NCBI RefSeq assembly: GCF_001562015.1 | Contig: NZ_LASA01000065.1 | Coordinates: 9,843 to 73,842 of the forward strand | DNA length: 64,000 bases | From: Endozoicomonas arenosclerae | Lineage (GTDB): Bacteria > Pseudomonadota > Gammaproteobacteria > Pseudomonadales > Endozoicomonadaceae | Direction: 5' to 3' | In this document: piece after piece, positions 51,493 through 64,000 of the stretch | Position numbering within the stretch: the stretch's first letter is position 1 | Layout of the letters: each line of letters starts with the position of its first letter | Translations under genes and position numbers: made by a program | Notes under the pieces: model-generated | Database searches by the model: none | What the model saw: only the letters and a program-made list of their open reading frames with translations | Told to the model about the DNA's origin: nothing

Positions 51493-51547
51493 ATAAATGT
51501 ATTGTGACTGACTTATCATCAGCCTGAACAAACGGAGTGTAACCATC

Positions 51548-51871
51548 ATGACTTTCGTAGTGGGTGAAAACTGCATCAAGTGCAAATACACCGATTGCGT
51601 GGAAGTGTGTCCCGTAGATTGCTTTTATGAGGGGCCTAACTTTCTGGTTATCCACCCGGACGAATGCATCGACTGTGCCCTCTGCGAACCTGAGTGCCCT
51701 GCCAACGCGATCTTCTCCGAGGATGAAGTACCTGAAGATCAGCAGGAGTTTATAGAGCTCAATGCAGTACTCGCTGACGTCTGGGAAAACATTACCGAAA
51801 AAACCGATGCCCTGCCTGACGCAGAAAAATGGGACGGTGTAAAAGGTAAGCTGGAACACCTGGAACGCTGA
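51548..51871 (+). CDS. fdxA: Seven-iron ferredoxin FdxA
   Basis: A ferredoxin of 107 aa with cysteines C-x2-C-x4-C-x3-C-P near the N-terminus ([14 protein letters not shown]) and [12 protein letters not shown] further on, the pattern of [3Fe-4S][4Fe-4S] ferredoxins. The acidic C-terminal extension is typical of Azotobacter/Pseudomonas FdxA. It is a cytoplasmic low-potential electron carrier whose partners are not evident here. A strong bidirectional terminator separates it from rpoS. Confidence 0.95.
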   Translation: MTFVVGENCIKCKYTDCVEVCPVDCFYEGPNFLVIHPDECIDCALCEPECPANAIFSEDEVPEDQQEFIELNAVLADVWENITEKTDALPDAEKWDGVKGKLEHLER

Positions 51872-51941
51872 TATCCGGGTATCCATCATTGAGAGAAGCC
51901 ATTGATCCAACCTCAAAAGACTGGTTCAGAAACTTCTCCAT

Positions 51942-51977
51942 AAAAAAAGCCATGACCCCAAGATCATGGCTTTTTTG
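51942..51977. terminator. Bidirectional terminator between fdxA and rpoS
   Basis: An A-run, then AGCCATGA paired with TCATGGCT across an 8-nt loop, then TTTTTT. It serves convergent fdxA (ends 51871) and rpoS (ends 51995). Confidence 0.88.
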
Positions 51978-51994
51978 TTTTGCCTCAGCGAAGC

Positions 51995-53023
51995 TTAACT
52001 GAACAGCGACTCTCCAGATAACCCCTGCTTTTCCAAAATGGATCTCAAGCGCTTGAGGGCTTCCACCTGAATTTGTCTCACCCGCTCTCGGGTCAAGCCA
52101 ATTTCCTTGCCAACCTCTTCAAGCGTGCTGGTCTCATAACCCCTCAAGCCGAATCTGCGAGCAACCACTTCACGCTGTTTTTCAGATAACTCACCCAACC
52201 ATTTATCCAGACTGTCATTAAGATCCAGATCCTGAAGCAATTCAGCTGGATCAGATTCTTTCTCGTCTGAAATCGTATCAAGGATGGATTTGTCAGAGTC
52301 AGGACCCAGCGGCGTATCAACCGAAGTAACACGTTCATTCAGCCCCAACATTCTTTTCACATCATCTACCGGCTTATCCAGCAGCTGTGCAATTTCTTCA
52401 GGAGTCGGATCATGATCCAGCTTTTGAGTGAGCTCACGAGCAGCCCTGAGATAAACGTTCAACTCTTTGACAACATGAATAGGCAGACGAATAGTACGTG
52501 TCTGATTCATAATTGCCCGTTCGATCGTCTGACGAATCCACCAGGTAGCGTAAGTTGAAAAACGGAATCCACGCTCTGGATCGAACTTTTCAACGGCCCT
52601 GATTAAGCCCAGATTACCTTCCTCAATCAAGTCGAGAAGGGTCAGTCCACGATTAACGTAACGTCTTGAGATTTTCACCACCAGCCGCAGGTTACTCTCA
52701 ATCATACGACGCCTGCCTGCTTCAACTCCGCGACGGGCAAGACGTGCATAATGAACTTCTTCCTCTGGTGTTAACAGAGGAGAAAATCCTATCTCATTGA
52801 GGTAGAGCTGCGTGGCATCAATTGACTTATAGAAGCCATCATCATCTCGACGAGCCCTACTATAATCTGACGCACTGGGTGTTACAGGCTGTTGCGCCGC
52901 CGGTTCTTTTTCTTCGACTTCTTCGTTGATTTCAGAATCCAGCGCCATATCAACTTCACCCTTTCCCTGGGTAAAATCCTCAGCAAAACTGCTTTGCTCT
53001 GAGTTTTCCCTCTTCGCTGCCAT
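51995..53023 (-). CDS. rpoS: RNA polymerase sigma factor RpoS (sigma-38)
   Basis: A sigma-70 family factor of 342 aa (P. aeruginosa RpoS 334 aa). Region 1.2 is [21 protein letters not shown]. Region 2 has [16 protein letters not shown] and the -10-reading [18 protein letters not shown]. Region 4 has [17 protein letters not shown]. The master regulator of stationary phase and general stress. The ATG at 53023 (MAAKREN) is chosen over 53065 because it fits known RpoS starts. It follows nlpD by 100 nt, as in other gammaproteobacteria where a main rpoS promoter lies inside nlpD. Confidence 0.96.
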   Translation of the reverse strand: MAAKRENSEQSSFAEDFTQGKGEVDMALDSEINEEVEEKEPAAQQPVTPSASDYSRARRDDDGFYKSIDATQLYLNEIGFSPLLTPEEEVHYARLARRGVEAGRRRMIESNLRLVVKISRRYVNRGLTLLDLIEEGNLGLIRAVEKFDPERGFRFSTYATWWIRQTIERAIMNQTRTIRLPIHVVKELNVYLRAARELTQKLDHDPTPEEIAQLLDKPVDDVKRMLGLNERVTSVDTPLGPDSDKSILDTISDEKESDPAELLQDLDLNDSLDKWLGELSEKQREVVARRFGLRGYETSTLEEVGKEIGLTRERVRQIQVEALKRLRSILEKQGLSGESLFS

Positions 53024-53123
53024 AAGAGTCAGTCCTATCCGAAAGCCCCACTGTCTGTCGAACAACCAACTGGTAGTTGGGTCGACACCCGTGAGATCCC
53101 TCTACCGACACCGCACTAAGAAA

Positions 53124-53909
53124 TCAGCGTTTTGGCAGGAATCGCATCGGGTCGACCGGTTTGCCATTATGCCGAATTTCAAAATGCAGCTTAGGCTCTG
53201 TCGTTCCTGTAGAACCTATTTCGGCTATCTTCTGGCCTGCTTTAACTGAGTCTCCTTCACGCACAAGCAATTCCTTATTGTGAGCGTAAGCGCTCAGATA
53301 GCTATTGTTATGTTTCATAATGATCAGCTTGCCGTATCCAGCGAGTTCGCTACCGGCATACACCACTTCACCAGTGGCAGCTGCACTTACAGGCTCTCCC
53401 AAATTGCCTCTGATATCAATCCCTTTGTTCAGCCCGTTGGCATTGCTGTATATCTGTACCACTTTTCCCTGGGCAGGCCAGTGCCAGCTTAAAGCCTTGG
53501 ATGATGGTTCCGGCTTCCGATAAACCGGAGCTGGTGCTTTTTTAACCACCGACGGCTTAGGTGTGTAGGAAGGTTTGCTTGTTTTCGAGCTTGGTGAACG
53601 AGAAACATACCTTGAAGCCGTTAGATTGACATGCTGGCCAGGATAGATGGTATAAGGTGAACGTATTCCATTTATTGCTGCTAACTCTTTGTAATCTCGA
53701 CTATAAAGCCAAGCAATGGAAAAGAGCGTTTCACCATCGCGGACAATATGACTGCCACTGGTCACCTTGGGTGGTAATCTGAGCTCTTTAACCTGAACAG
53801 AAGAAGGGTCATGAGAGCAGCCAGCCAGCAAGAGAAATATTGCAGCCAAACACATTATTCTTGAGCAAACACTCAAATTAAAATTTAGCTCAAGATCACT
53901 GTTTGTCAT
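53124..53909 (-). CDS. nlpD: Lipoprotein NlpD (LysM + degenerate LytM/M23 domain)
   Basis: A protein of 261 aa with a lipoprotein signal (LLLAGC, lipidated Cys31), a LysM domain (about 52-96) and a Pro/Ser/Lys-rich linker. A C-terminal M23 domain (about 150-256) follows. The first catalytic His of M23 peptidases is replaced (NKGIDIRG), while LHFEIRHNG is kept, so it should activate an amidase rather than cut peptidoglycan, as E. coli NlpD does for AmiC. The start may be internal (Met19), since the long n-region is unusual. It is upstream of rpoS. Confidence 0.9.
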   Translation of the reverse strand: MTNSDLELNFNLSVCSRIMCLAAIFLLLAGCSHDPSSVQVKELRLPPKVTSGSHIVRDGETLFSIAWLYSRDYKELAAINGIRSPYTIYPGQHVNLTASRYVSRSPSSKTSKPSYTPKPSVVKKAPAPVYRKPEPSSKALSWHWPAQGKVVQIYSNANGLNKGIDIRGNLGEPVSAAATGEVVYAGSELAGYGKLIIMKHNNSYLSAYAHNKELLVREGDSVKAGQKIAEIGSTGTTEPKLHFEIRHNGKPVDPMRFLPKR

Positions 53910-54178
53910 TCACTCTGCTCCACACTTACCCCCTGAGGCGCCCCTCACCATATAATATATTCGGATATATTTAAATTTGCTTAATCTAAAAAAATATATC
54001 AAAGGAAGTAACATCACCTATATTTGATCGCTTTTTTACCAAAATTCGAACACCCAGCCCAACACCTACCCATCACTATGCAAATTAACGAATTTCCGGG
54101 GCAATTCTTTACTAAAAAATGGCTAAACCGCAAAGGCTCCCTCCCCCTGTAAAACTGTAATTTCATGACTCTGTTGAG

Positions 54179-54347
54179 CTAGGAGTCTGCCGGACTTAAG
54201 ACAATTTCGGCCTAAATACCAGAAAGAACGGCCTAATTATTCGATGAATTCGATTAAATAGGTCAACTATTCGCACGAATCCATCGAATAATTTGACTCG
54301 TTCTGCTGAAATTTATGCTCGAAAGCATAAGTCCGACAGGCTCCTAG
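54179..54347. mobile_element. MITE-like palindromic element
   Basis: A 169-bp non-coding element with terminal inverted repeats CTAGGAGTCTGCCGGACTTA at the left and its near-complement ending GTCCGACAGGCTCCTAG at the right. An inner near-perfect repeat pairs AATTATTCGATGAATTCG (54235-54252) with its complement at 54276-54293. Both ends carry CTAG, a possible 4-bp target duplication. There is no transposase. It sits in the nlpD-DUF368 gap (53910-54553), which otherwise holds no gene. Confidence 0.6.
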
Positions 54348-54553
54348 ACCCTTTTAAGATCACAACCAAACCATACTTCTGTATATTATTTCAAACCGCA
54401 AAAAAAGGATGGTGAAAGCCGATGAAGACCAAGCTCAATTGATGGCGAGGCAATCTGCAGTTCACTTTTCAATATCTAATTAGAAATTAAAAGAAAAGCC
54501 CATTAATAACAGTTAATGAGCTTCTACTGACAGGGTAGTGTTGGAACCAGAAA

Positions 54554-55489
54554 TCAGTCTTCAGATAAACGACTTCCAAATTTTTCCAGCATAACTACCA
54601 GAAAAATAGCTAACAACATGACGACAATGGACGGCAATAGATAAGCAGACTGCCCAGAGAGGGCTTCATACGCCCAGGGAGAGATATTACGTTCCAGGAA
54701 AGGAACTTCCTGACCCGAACTGTTTATCCTTGTCTCAAGGGTTTCTTTCCATGGCCAAACCTTACCAAGCGCACCTAACATCAATCCCGTTAAGAGAGAA
54801 AGCGCCAGATCACGATGATGCTTTAAAAGCCATGAAAGAACATGAGAAAAAGTTAACAACCCGACGACACAACCGGATCCAAAGATGGCAAGAACAACAA
54901 CATCAAAACTTTTTACTGCCGCCAGAACCGCTGGATAAAGCCCCATAAGCAGCAAAATAAAGCTACCTGAAATACCGGGAAGAATCATGGCAGAGATAGC
55001 TATGCATCCAGCAAAAAACAACATCAGGTAAGAAGGCGTAAGACTGGTAGGTGTTAAAGTACCAATAAAATAAGAAACCCCGCAACCCACTATCAGAAGC
55101 ACTCCTGAGATAGCACTCCAATGCTTGATCTGTTTCAGCATATGAACACCAGACACCAGAATCAGACCAAAAAAGAAAGACCAGATCAGTTCAGGATAGC
55201 TCTCCAGAAGGAAGGTAATAAGATGGGCAAAACTCAGGATGCTAAATAGAATCCCGCCAAACAGAAAAACAAGAAAGTTACCGTCAATATATTTCCAACA
55301 AGAGGCAATACCTTCTGACTTCAACCTGACCAACAAAGCTGGATTAATACTTTTCAAAGCATTCAGTAAGCGATCATAAATACCGGTGATAAAAGCAATG
55401 GTTCCACCCGATACTCCCGGCACAACATCAGCGGCACCCATCGCTATTCCCCTGAGCAGAATGCCCAGGCCTTCTTTCATTTGTGACAT
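54554..55489 (-). CDS. DUF368 family membrane protein (polyprenyl-phosphate transporter-like)
   Basis: A polytopic inner-membrane protein of 311 aa with about eight to nine helices. The family signature GAADVVPGVSGGTIAFITGIYDRL is near the N-terminus and a related ILPGISGSFILLLMGLY lies about residue 165, an internal repeat. DUF368 proteins (PopT) are reported to flip undecaprenyl phosphate across the membrane for cell-wall recycling. The ATG at 55489 fits. It lies between nlpD and pcm, where many relatives have nothing, with 107 nt to pcm. Confidence 0.82.
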   Translation of the reverse strand: MSQMKEGLGILLRGIAMGAADVVPGVSGGTIAFITGIYDRLLNALKSINPALLVRLKSEGIASCWKYIDGNFLVFLFGGILFSILSFAHLITFLLESYPELIWSFFFGLILVSGVHMLKQIKHWSAISGVLLIVGCGVSYFIGTLTPTSLTPSYLMLFFAGCIAISAMILPGISGSFILLLMGLYPAVLAAVKSFDVVVLAIFGSGCVVGLLTFSHVLSWLLKHHRDLALSLLTGLMLGALGKVWPWKETLETRINSSGQEVPFLERNISPWAYEALSGQSAYLLPSIVVMLLAIFLVVMLEKFGSRLSED

Positions 55490-55596
55490 GATCCAACCTG
55501 TCTTATTCTGTTAAGGGAGATTCAGTGCAATAGGTTTGCTGATCACTACCCGAATTATTGATAGCTTTAGAATATTACTGTGACATACCTGAAGCA

Positions 55597-56265
55597 TTAT
55601 TTCTGTATTCCAGCGAGCAATGGAACAAAACGAACGGCTTCAAGACTCTCCCTCTTGAATGCATTGCCCTGACGGGTAATCAGTAATAAATCCTGCACAC
55701 CTCTGTCCCCCACAGGAATGATAAGCCGACCACCGTCTTCTGAGAGCTGCTGCAACAACTCTTCGGGTATCTGATCCGGGGCAGCCGTGACCATAATGCC
55801 ATCAAAAGGGTCCATAACAGGCCAGCCCATCCCCCCATCACTGAGTTTGAGTTGAGCATTTTTGATAGAAAGCGTCCTCAAAAGCTTCCTGGCCCGTTCA
55901 TGCAAAGGTTTAATTCGCTCTACCGAGTACACTTTTTTTACCAGAGGAGACAGCACCGCCGTCTGATAGCCGGAGCCTGTGCCAATCTCAAGCACTCTTT
56001 CCAATGGACCGGCCGCCAGCAAAGCCTCTGTCATTCTGGCAACAATATAGGGCTGTGAAAGCGTTTGCCCATATCCTATAGGCAAGGCTGTATCTTCATA
56101 AGCCCGATGGGAAAGCGCCTCATCAACAAACAGGTGTCTTGGCGTATTCCGAATGACATCCAGCACTTCCAGAGAACGAATCCCCTGGTCCTTGAGACGA
56201 GTAATCAATCGATCCCGAGTTCTTCGGGAGGTCATCCCAATCCCATGAATATCTACTTTATTCAT
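55597..56265 (-). CDS. pcm: Protein-L-isoaspartate O-methyltransferase
   Basis: A SAM-dependent methyltransferase of 222 aa that methylates L-isoaspartyl residues for repair. Family blocks are [30 protein letters not shown], the SAM motif [15 protein letters not shown] and [13 protein letters not shown]. The ATG at 56265 begins 1 nt after the surE stop and has GGTGA upstream. The frame to 56307 would overlap surE. Co-transcribed with surE and truD. Confidence 0.93.
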   Translation of the reverse strand: MNKVDIHGIGMTSRRTRDRLITRLKDQGIRSLEVLDVIRNTPRHLFVDEALSHRAYEDTALPIGYGQTLSQPYIVARMTEALLAAGPLERVLEIGTGSGYQTAVLSPLVKKVYSVERIKPLHERARKLLRTLSIKNAQLKLSDGGMGWPVMDPFDGIMVTAAPDQIPEELLQQLSEDGGRLIIPVGDRGVQDLLLITRQGNAFKRESLEAVRFVPLLAGIQK

Positions 56266-56266
56266 T

Positions 56267-57010
56267 TCAGTCACCCAGCCATTCACTGAGCTGGGATAAT
56301 GTCGCATGGTGCGTCTGATCGTATTGCAAGGGCGTTACCGAAACATAACCTTCCGCTATCGCATGAAAATCTGTCCCCTCACCGGCGTCCTGCTCTTTGC
56401 CAACAGGCGCAATCCAATAGGCCGGCTTGCCCCTGGGATCAAATACCTTAACCGGCTTTTCCGCTCTTTCCCGGTGACCCAGGCGAGTGACAGCAACCCC
56501 CTGTAGTTCGTTGTATGACAAATCAGGGACATTAACATTCAAGATGGTTCCAGCGGGCAAGGATTGCTGACCCAGCTTTAGAATTAAATCCCTAACCACG
56601 CGCCCAGCAGTAATAAAGCCCTGCTCACCTTTACCACAAGCCGAAACAGCAATAGCAGGCTGGCTCATGAAACGACCTTCCAAAGCAGCTCCAACCGTTC
56701 CTGAATAGAGCACATCATCACCAAGGTTTGCACCATGATTGATACCGGAAACAACAATATCCGGCTCATAATCCAACAGAGCATTTACAGCGAGATGGAC
56801 ACAGTCAGCCGGCGTGCCATCGACACTGTGAAAGCCATTCGGATGCTCCGTTACTCGAAGTGGTCGTCCAAGTGTCAGGGAGCTACTCAGGCCGGAACTG
56901 TTTCTGTCCGGTGCAATAACGATTCGTTCGCCAGTACCTTCCAGCGAATTGAAGAGTGTCGCCAACCCGAAAGCTGCAACACCATCATCATTACTCAGCA
57001 GTATTCTCAT
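56267..57010 (-). CDS. surE: 5'/3'-nucleotidase SurE
   Basis: A nucleotidase of 247 aa with the N-terminal [10 protein letters not shown] metal motif, APDRNSSG and [23 protein letters not shown]. It dephosphorylates nucleoside monophosphates and acts in stationary-phase survival with Pcm. The ATG at 57010 overlaps the truD end by 20 nt. The frame to 57025 adds five residues before the usual start. Confidence 0.94.
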   Translation of the reverse strand: MRILLSNDDGVAAFGLATLFNSLEGTGERIVIAPDRNSSGLSSSLTLGRPLRVTEHPNGFHSVDGTPADCVHLAVNALLDYEPDIVVSGINHGANLGDDVLYSGTVGAALEGRFMSQPAIAVSACGKGEQGFITAGRVVRDLILKLGQQSLPAGTILNVNVPDLSYNELQGVAVTRLGHRERAEKPVKVFDPRGKPAYWIAPVGKEQDAGEGTDFHAIAEGYVSVTPLQYDQTHHATLSQLSEWLGD

Positions 57011-58049
57011 CAAATCGTCCCTCAATACACTCCAACACTTCCCTCAGAACTGCTGTTGCAAAGCAGCCTTTTGGCAGAGAAAACTCAAGCTGCAAAATAT
57101 CACCTTCCAACCATTGCCAGCTCATACCATTCGGTATCAGTCTGATAGCCCTTCTCTCCTGCTTCAGCCCCTCTTTCTCCAAACCTTCAGTCAACAGCAG
57201 ATTACGCCCAGCAATGTCTTCTTCCATCTTTCTGCAATCCGAGCTGGAAAGCAACTCTCCGCGCCCCCACAAAGGTGCTGTAAGGGAAACTTCTCCGGAG
57301 CGAATTCTGGCCATCAAGAGATCATCATGATCACGTAGAATGAGACTACCACTGTCCTGAAAACCCGGAACATCCCCATCCTGGTAACTTAGCCAGCTCT
57401 GTTTTTCCACTCTTTCTGCCACAATCTGATTAAAGAGCCAGGAACGAGCGGCAGACAGATACATGGATCGCTTGTTTCTGTGAGCCCTGAAGCTTCCTGA
57501 GAACATCAACAGTGCACGATCAATATTAATGCCTTCATGACCAAATCGCTGCTCACCAAAATAGTTTGGAACACCTTGTTGCGAGACCTGATTCAGGCGA
57601 GTATCGAGAGACTCTTTAGAAGCACCAACCTCTCTCAGCGTGATCAAAAAGCGATTGCCCTTTAGTGCGCCTGTTTTCAGCTTCTTGCCATGACGCGTGG
57701 CAGAAATTATGACCAATGATTCACTGTTCAGCTCTGACCATTCCGGTGAATCCTGACCTGGTAACCAAACACTGAACCACTGACGTGTTACACCATGTCG
57801 ATCCTTCCGCCCGGCATAGCTGACAGCAGAGCGCTTGACGCCGGCAAACCTGGCAAGCTGACCTGCTACCCAGTCAGTATTCTCTCCGGTTTTCTGTACA
57901 TTAATGTAGGCGTGCTCACCCTCGCCATCAGGCTCAAACGGCAGCTCTTCTTCTACAATAAAGTCTTCAGGCAAAGACTTGAACTGACATTGACCTAATG
58001 GCCCACCCCAGGCAAAAGCCCAGGCAGGCGTATAAGAAACTTGATTCAT
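56991..58049 (-). CDS. truD: tRNA pseudouridine(13) synthase TruD
   Basis: TruD of 352 aa, which modifies U13 of tRNA-Glu. Conserved blocks are FIVEEELPFEPDGEGEHAYI, the catalytic SYAGRKDRHGVTRQ (nucleophilic Asp), ALKGNRF and VPNYFGEQRFGHEG. The ATG at 58049 (MNQVSYTP) is preferred over 58058. Its end overlaps surE. Confidence 0.93.
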   Translation of the reverse strand: MNQVSYTPAWAFAWGGPLGQCQFKSLPEDFIVEEELPFEPDGEGEHAYINVQKTGENTDWVAGQLARFAGVKRSAVSYAGRKDRHGVTRQWFSVWLPGQDSPEWSELNSESLVIISATRHGKKLKTGALKGNRFLITLREVGASKESLDTRLNQVSQQGVPNYFGEQRFGHEGINIDRALLMFSGSFRAHRNKRSMYLSAARSWLFNQIVAERVEKQSWLSYQDGDVPGFQDSGSLILRDHDDLLMARIRSGEVSLTAPLWGRGELLSSSDCRKMEEDIAGRNLLLTEGLEKEGLKQERRAIRLIPNGMSWQWLEGDILQLEFSLPKGCFATAVLREVLECIEGRFDENTAE

Positions 58050-58155
58050 TAAAAACAATCTTGTGTGAAAGGCTGGTTACCCTGAGTTCAGGATAAACAC
58101 AACAAGCCAGAAACCTAAAACTTCTGGTATTAAAAGAGACCTTAGTCGTGAGATA

Positions 58156-58662
58156 TCAAAGCGTATTAAGCAACTTGGACGTTCCCAGCAAAACCACAGC
58201 ATGGACTGCAATTCCCTCTTTACGTCCGGTATAACCGAGCTTTTCCGTCGTTGTTGCCTTTACATTGACAACATTAAGTTCAACCTGAAGATCTTTGGCC
58301 AGATTTTCACGCATGCACGGAATATGAGGTGCCATTTTGGGGGCCTGAGCTACGATCGTGCTATCAACATTGATGACGTGAAAACCATTCTCGTGAATCA
58401 GAGCAACTACATGACGCAAGAGTTGCCGGCTATCAATGCCTTTATATTTGGGGTCTGTATCCGGAAAATGCTGACCAATATCACCTAAGGCCGCTGCACC
58501 TAACAATGCGTCACATACTGCATGCAAAAGCACATCACCATCTGAATGCGCCAGCAGGCTGTGACTGTAGTCGATATTGACCCCACCCAGAATGACTTGA
58601 CTACCCGTTGCTGCTTCATCGGAAAATCGATGAACATCAAAACCGTGACCTATTCGCATCAT
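58156..58662 (-). CDS. ispF: 2-C-methyl-D-erythritol 2,4-cyclodiphosphate synthase
   Basis: A protein of 168 aa catalysing the fifth step of the MEP isoprenoid pathway. It has the Zn-binding [35 protein letters not shown] and the C-terminal [15 protein letters not shown]. The start ATG overlaps the ispD stop (ATGA), so the two are translationally coupled. 106 nt separate it from truD. Confidence 0.96.
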   Translation of the reverse strand: MMRIGHGFDVHRFSDEAATGSQVILGGVNIDYSHSLLAHSDGDVLLHAVCDALLGAAALGDIGQHFPDTDPKYKGIDSRQLLRHVVALIHENGFHVINVDSTIVAQAPKMAPHIPCMRENLAKDLQVELNVVNVKATTTEKLGYTGRKEGIAVHAVVLLGTSKLLNTL

Positions 58663-59393
58663 ACTGTCTCTATCAGTTTGGCTTGCTGTTGAATGTAGAG
58701 GGCAGCAAGCGCTAAATCAGCCCCACGGGTCACCTTGATATTGTCACTGTGTCCCTCGACCATCAGAGGCTTAAAGCCAGCATACTCTATAGCACTGGCC
58801 TCATCGGTTACTGGCATCTCATCATCAAGCGCTTTTTTGAGGGCTTCATAAAGCAACTTCATTCTGAACATTTGAGGTGTCAGCGCATGCCACAACGTCT
58901 CCCTGTCCACCGTTTCTGTGACCTCACCCGCTGAAGAGGTCCGTTTCATGGTATCCCTCACTGGCATACCAAGCAGGCCACCGATGCTATGATCTGTCAG
59001 CTGCTTGACCAGCCACTCCAGATCAGAATGCCTGATACAGGGTCTGGCAACATCGTGTACCATGACCCAGTCTTCAGCATCAGCCAGCTCAGACAGAGCC
59101 TTAAGACCATTTAAAACAGAGTGATATCGTTCCTCTCCACCCTGTACGAGCATAATGCGTGAATCCCTGAGTAGCTCGATATCCTTGTAATACTCATCTT
59201 CTGCACCAATCACTACGATCAACTTCTCAAGGGTTTTGTAGCTCAGAAGTCTTTCCAGCGTGTGCTCCATCAAGGTACGACCGTGAATCTCAAGATACTG
59301 CTTGGGAACATTACTCTGCATTCGACGACCAACGCCTGCTGCAGGAACAATAGCCCAAAAACGGGTTTTATGAGGGTTTCTCGCAGTACTCAC
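58659..59393 (-). CDS. ispD: 2-C-methyl-D-erythritol 4-phosphate cytidylyltransferase
   Basis: A CTP transferase of 244 aa with the nucleotide loop [20 protein letters not shown], the HDVARPCI block and [11 protein letters not shown]. It makes CDP-methylerythritol in the MEP pathway. It lies between ftsB and ispF as in many gammaproteobacteria. The ATG at 59393 gives a slightly long N-terminus (about 12 residues before the core). Confidence 0.95.
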   Translation of the reverse strand: MSTARNPHKTRFWAIVPAAGVGRRMQSNVPKQYLEIHGRTLMEHTLERLLSYKTLEKLIVVIGAEDEYYKDIELLRDSRIMLVQGGEERYHSVLNGLKALSELADAEDWVMVHDVARPCIRHSDLEWLVKQLTDHSIGGLLGMPVRDTMKRTSSAGEVTETVDRETLWHALTPQMFRMKLLYEALKKALDDEMPVTDEASAIEYAGFKPLMVEGHSDNIKVTRGADLALAALYIQQQAKLIETV

Positions 59394-59485
59394 ATTGCCA
59401 CCTACGAAAGGTCATCAGGGACCTGCTTTAAACAGACTGGCACAGAAAAAAGAGACTGTACCTGTCAGAAAATCCATTCAGCCCA

Positions 59486-59758
59486 TCAATCATAAATCAG
59501 ATAAAACGTTTCATCTTTTCTGATCATGCCAAGATCAAGACGAGCCTGCTCCTCCAGAGTTTGCAGACCATTCTGCAACTCAATCACTTCGGTAGCGAGC
59601 AGACGGTTACGACGGTAAAGTCGGTCATTTTCCCTGCTCTGCAGATCAATCTGATTCTTGATCGCTACCATTTCGGCCACACTGCCCTCCCCCATCCAAA
59701 GTTGGATCTGAAGAGCTACCAGTGCCAGTAGCAATAAGGTATGCACCAGCTTACGCAT
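59486..59758 (-). CDS. ftsB: Cell division protein FtsB
   Basis: A bitopic membrane protein of 90 aa with a single N-terminal helix (LVHTLLLLALVALQIQLW) and a coiled coil (IDLQSRENDRLYRRNRLL). The C-terminal LGMIRKDETFY block is diagnostic. It forms the FtsQLB divisome complex. It is downstream of eno and before ispD, the standard position. Confidence 0.93.
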   Translation of the reverse strand: MRKLVHTLLLLALVALQIQLWMGEGSVAEMVAIKNQIDLQSRENDRLYRRNRLLATEVIELQNGLQTLEEQARLDLGMIRKDETFYLIYD

Positions 59759-59888
59759 CTGAAATTCTCATTGTTTGCAGCAATTGAGTCTATCAAAGCC
59801 TGAAAAGTGTGCCCACGAGGAAAATGAAAAAAATCAGTATATATGAGACCGCAGATGGTATTGAAGGAAATCAGGGCGAGAATCCAAA

Positions 59889-59915
59889 TAAAAAAAGGGA
59901 GGCCGAAGCCCCCCT
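59889..59915 (-). terminator. eno terminator
   Basis: On the minus strand GGGGGGC-TTCG-GCCTCCC (with one G-U pair and a UUCG loop) is followed by TTTTTTT. It lies 28 nt after the eno stop, so ftsB must have its own promoter or rely on read-through. Confidence 0.88.
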
Positions 59916-59942
59916 CTTGTATCACGCTATCGAGATAACGTA

Positions 59943-62647
<2,705 letters not shown>

Positions 62648-62653
62648 CTACCC

Positions 62654-64000
<1,347 letters not shown>

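Noticed and set aside
59716-59925. 69-codon hydrophobic frame between ftsB and eno
   Set aside because: It overlaps the ftsB start and the eno terminator and has no ribosome-binding site or family resemblance.

Overview
The window looks like a chromosome segment of a marine gammaproteobacterium of the Oceanospirillales/Pseudomonas side, most likely Endozoicomonas or a relative. This is inferred from protein resemblance and gene order, not from a database search. The right-hand third (46.4-64.0 kb) has the order known from Pseudomonas: recX-recA-pncC-mutS-fdxA-rpoS-nlpD-(DUF368)-pcm-surE-truD-ispF-ispD-ftsB-eno-kdsA-pyrG. Apart from mutS and fdxA, all of it is on the minus strand. pyrG runs off the right edge.

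The left two thirds are accessory or metabolic. At 0-3.7 kb lie the 3' end of a possible Cys-His-Asp effector-like protein, glutathione reductase and an OppA-type solute-binding protein. At 4.9-15.4 kb is an acyclic-terpene (citronellol/geraniol) utilisation cluster with the gene order atuA-B-C-D-E-F plus an extra acyl-CoA dehydrogenase, all on the minus strand. A divergent TetR gene (atuR) sits beside it, with a palindromic operator placed in the spacer of the atuA promoter. Next come a dicarboxylate/amino-acid symporter, a PhyH-type dioxygenase and NAD malic enzyme. A five-gene ABC transporter plus alkaline-phosphatase-family locus (20.9-25.8 kb), a HAD phosphatase, an ArsR-type sensor, a pentapeptide-repeat protein and an unrecognised protein follow.

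From 29.6 to 46.2 kb one minus-strand gene encodes a 5531-residue RTX/cadherin-like extracellular protein. Lectin-like and carbohydrate-binding-like modules are inserted inside its Ig-like scaffold repeats.

The most interesting signal is non-coding. Three related loci (about 3921-4177, 4668-4920 and 20328-20595) each have the same layout. Upstream are GTTAC/GTAAC half-sites at a fixed distance from a sigma-54-like element (TTGGCAC-N5-TTGT). Downstream is a roughly 250-270 nt RNA that displays A-rich AAnAAnAA stretches in hairpin loops and ends in a long closing stem plus U-tract. The stems differ between copies by compensating changes. This is the architecture of the Pseudomonas CrcZ/CrcY/CrcX RNAs, which sequester Hfq/Crc and relieve carbon catabolite repression under CbrB and sigma-54. 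The neighbours are carbon-uptake and catabolic genes. Two of them (the OppA-like gene and atuD) have AAnAAnAA motifs near their start codons and could be targets. I read the window as a catabolite-control RNA family embedded among the transport and degradation genes it may regulate.
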